Assembly (NCBI GenBank): GCA_937858775.1
Contig: CALLYX010000418.1
Location: 1 to 5,538, forward strand
Direction of reading: 5' to 3'
DNA from: an uncultured bacterium
GTDB lineage: Bacteria > Auribacterota > Tritonobacteria > UBA1439
DNA length: 5,538 nt
Shown: piece by piece, positions 4,175 to 5,538 of the stretch
Position numbering within the stretch: position 1 is the first letter of the stretch
Layout: the number at the start of each line of letters is the position of its first letter
Translations under genes and position numbers: made by a program
Notes under the pieces: model-generated
Database searches by the model: none
Seen by the model: the letters and a program-made list of their open reading frames with translations, nothing else
What the model was told of the DNA's origin: nothing

Positions 4175-5500
4175 ATGACGACGCTCGTTGAAAAAGTGAA
4201 AAGGGCCGGTGTGGTCGGGGCCGGCGGCGCCGGCTTCCCGAGCTGGAAGAAGATCGACGCCGGCGTCGACTGCGTCATCGCCAACGGCGCCGAGTGCGAG
4301 CCGCTCCTTCACAACGACCAGCACCTGATGGCCCGCGAGGCGGCGCGCGTGGTGAAGGGGATGGAGCTCGTCATGAACTCCACCGGCGCTAGGGAGGGGA
4401 TCGTCGGCCTGAAGGAGAAGTACCGGGACGCGGTCGCCGCCTTCCGGCGCGCCCTCGCCGGGAAGGACCATATCCGGATCGCATTCCTCGAGAACGCATA
4501 CCCGTCCGGGGACGAGTTCGTCATCGTCTACGAGACGACCGGCCGCGTGATCCCGGAGGGGGGGCTCCCGCTCGACGTCGGGGTCGTGAACAGCAACGTG
4601 GAGACGTTCCGGAACATCGCCCTGGCCGAGGCGGGGGAGCCGGTCACGTCGCGCTACGTCACCGTGGCCGGCGCTGTCCGCCGCCCCGTCGTTCTCGAGG
4701 CCCCGATCGGGACCGCGTGGCGGGATCTGATCGACGCCGCGGGCGGCCCCACGGCGGACGACTACGCCTTGATGCTGGGCGGGCCGATGATGGGCAAGCT
4801 CTCCTTCGATCCCTCGCAGCCCCTGACGAAGACGACCGGCGCCGTCCTGGTTCTACCCCGCGGCCACGCCCTTGTCCGCAGACGCGCGGTGCCGTTCGGC
4901 CGGAGCCTGCACGCCGTGCGGGAGTTCTGCTGCCAGTGCAACCTGTGCACGATGATCTGCCCGCGCTACCTCCTGGGGCACGACCTCCACCCCCATCTGA
5001 TCATGCGATCCGCCCTCTTCGGCCTCCCCTTCCCGGAAGGGAAGGGGGAAACCTCGGCGGTGCTCTGCTGCGAGTGCGAGTTGTGCGGGCTCTACATCTG
5101 CCCGATGAACCTGCCGATCGCGCGCGTCAACGGCAACATCAAGCGGAACCTGAAGGCGTTGGGGTGGGAGGGGAGAAAGAGGGGAACGACCCCGGTGCCG
5201 CGCCTTCTCCGCGAGACGACCCGTATCTCGACCGACCGCCTCGTCGCCCGGCTCGGCCTGCTCCCGTACAACGTCAAGGTCCCGTTCAGCGAGAAGAGGC
5301 CCTCCCCCGCGCGCGTGGCGATTCCGCTGAGGCAGAACGTGGGCGCGGCCGCCGTGCCGTGCGTGAAGGCCGGGCAGAGGGTGAAGAAGGGGCAGCTCAT
5401 CGCCGAGATCCCGGATGGGAAGCTCGGGGCGCGCCACCACGCCAGCATCGCCGGCGTGGTGAAGGAAGTGAAGGACGCGATCGTCATCGTCGCGGCGTGA
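4175..5500 (+). CDS. pduS: PduS/RnfC-like flavin and iron-sulfur electron-transfer protein
   Basis: A 441-residue protein (Salmonella PduS about 451) of the RnfC/NuoF-like family. The N-terminus VEKVKRAGVVGAGGAGFPSWKK is the conserved glycine-rich flavin/nucleotide-site segment, followed by NGAECEPLLHND (38-49). An SLBB-type segment VTVAGAVRRPVVLEAPIGT lies near 162-180. Two cluster motifs follow: C252-x2-C255-x2-C258-x3-C262-P and C298-x2-C301-x2-C304-x4-C309-P, enough for two 4Fe-4S clusters. A C-terminal barrel-sandwich segment (CVKAGQRVKKGQLIAEI) resembles the RnfC lipoyl-like fold. In Pdu compartments PduS is a flavoprotein that uses NADH to reduce cobalamin and binds the Fe-S shell protein PduT. 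Here no cobalamin enzyme is visible, so it may instead recycle NADH from the adjacent dehydrogenase. No encapsulation peptide or membrane segment is seen. The start is set by the conserved N-terminus despite lacking a ribosome site. Confidence 0.95.
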   Translation: MTTLVEKVKRAGVVGAGGAGFPSWKKIDAGVDCVIANGAECEPLLHNDQHLMAREAARVVKGMELVMNSTGAREGIVGLKEKYRDAVAAFRRALAGKDHIRIAFLENAYPSGDEFVIVYETTGRVIPEGGLPLDVGVVNSNVETFRNIALAEAGEPVTSRYVTVAGAVRRPVVLEAPIGTAWRDLIDAAGGPTADDYALMLGGPMMGKLSFDPSQPLTKTTGAVLVLPRGHALVRRRAVPFGRSLHAVREFCCQCNLCTMICPRYLLGHDLHPHLIMRSALFGLPFPEGKGETSAVLCCECELCGLYICPMNLPIARVNGNIKRNLKALGWEGRKRGTTPVPRLLRETTRISTDRLVARLGLLPYNVKVPFSEKRPSPARVAIPLRQNVGAAAVPCVKAGQRVKKGQLIAEIPDGKLGARHHASIAGVVKEVKDAIVIVAA

Positions 5501-5538
5501 AAGGCTTCCCCACGGGAGGGCGGGGGGCGCTGTAATAT
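5501..5538. other. Downstream spacer, window end
   Basis: These 38 bases after the pduS stop hold a weak 6-bp stem (CTTCCC 5505-5510 with GGGAGG 5514-5519, one G-U pair) without a T-tract, then a G-run and TGTAATAT. I see no terminator, start codon or ribosome site, so the operon may continue beyond the window. Confidence 0.4.

Noticed and set aside
5505..5519. Possible operon terminator after pduS
   Set aside because: The stem is only 6 bp with a 3-nt loop and a G-U pair, and is followed by a G-run rather than T residues.
4717..5535. Plus-strand frame overlapping the pduS gene in another phase
   Set aside because: Arg/Pro/Gly-rich shadow of pduS. The pduS frame carries two cysteine cluster motifs and conserved flavin-site glycines.
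1..5538. CRISPR arrays, tRNA or rRNA genes, insertion sequences
   Set aside because: No spaced direct repeats, no cloverleaf with an acceptor end, no rRNA-like stretches and no transposase frame were seen on either strand.

Overview
The window is a GC-rich (roughly 70% by eye) bacterial segment holding the start of a bacterial microcompartment (BMC) operon, read left to right, with an unrelated membrane-protein gene pointing the other way at the left edge. Strong G/C bias at third codon positions, Shine-Dalgarno-type sites and operon spacing indicate a bacterium. The sequence alone does not fix the phylum. The shell and enzyme types are those seen in BMC loci of Planctomycetes/Verrucomicrobia-like lineages, myxobacteria (Haliangium) and several candidate phyla.

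Layout. Positions 1-957 (minus strand) are the N-terminal 319 codons of a polytopic GT-C/family 39-type glycosyltransferase, cut by the window edge. Positions 958-1208 are the divergent intergenic region. It has an AT-rich island near 1041-1057, a good sigma70-type promoter at 1080-1108 facing the BMC genes, and a perfect 26-nt palindrome at 1162-1187 in the predicted leader. Five plus-strand genes follow, separated by 52-110 nt: a tandem-domain BMC-T trimer shell protein (1209-1844), a PduA/EutM-type BMC-H hexamer shell protein (1902-2192), an EutN/CcmL-type BMC-P pentamer vertex protein (2303-2602), a PduP/EutE-type CoA-acylating aldehyde dehydrogenase with an N-terminal encapsulation helix (2692-4122), and a PduS/RnfC-like flavin and iron-sulfur electron-transfer protein (4175-5500). 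The last 38 bases hold no recognisable gene.

How it works together. The three shell genes supply one of each structural class (facet hexamer, facet trimer with a candidate gated pore, vertex pentamer), the minimum set for a closed polyhedral shell. The dehydrogenase would oxidise an aldehyde made inside the shell to acyl-CoA, producing NADH. PduS could reoxidise NADH or pass electrons to a cofactor, as PduS does for cobalamin in propanediol compartments. The signature enzyme that makes the aldehyde, plus any phosphotransacylase, alcohol dehydrogenase and regulator, are not in the window, so the substrate cannot be assigned. An unusual point is a PduS next to a BMC-T that shows no cysteine at the expected iron-sulfur pore position, so its usual shell partner (PduT) is absent from the visible genes.
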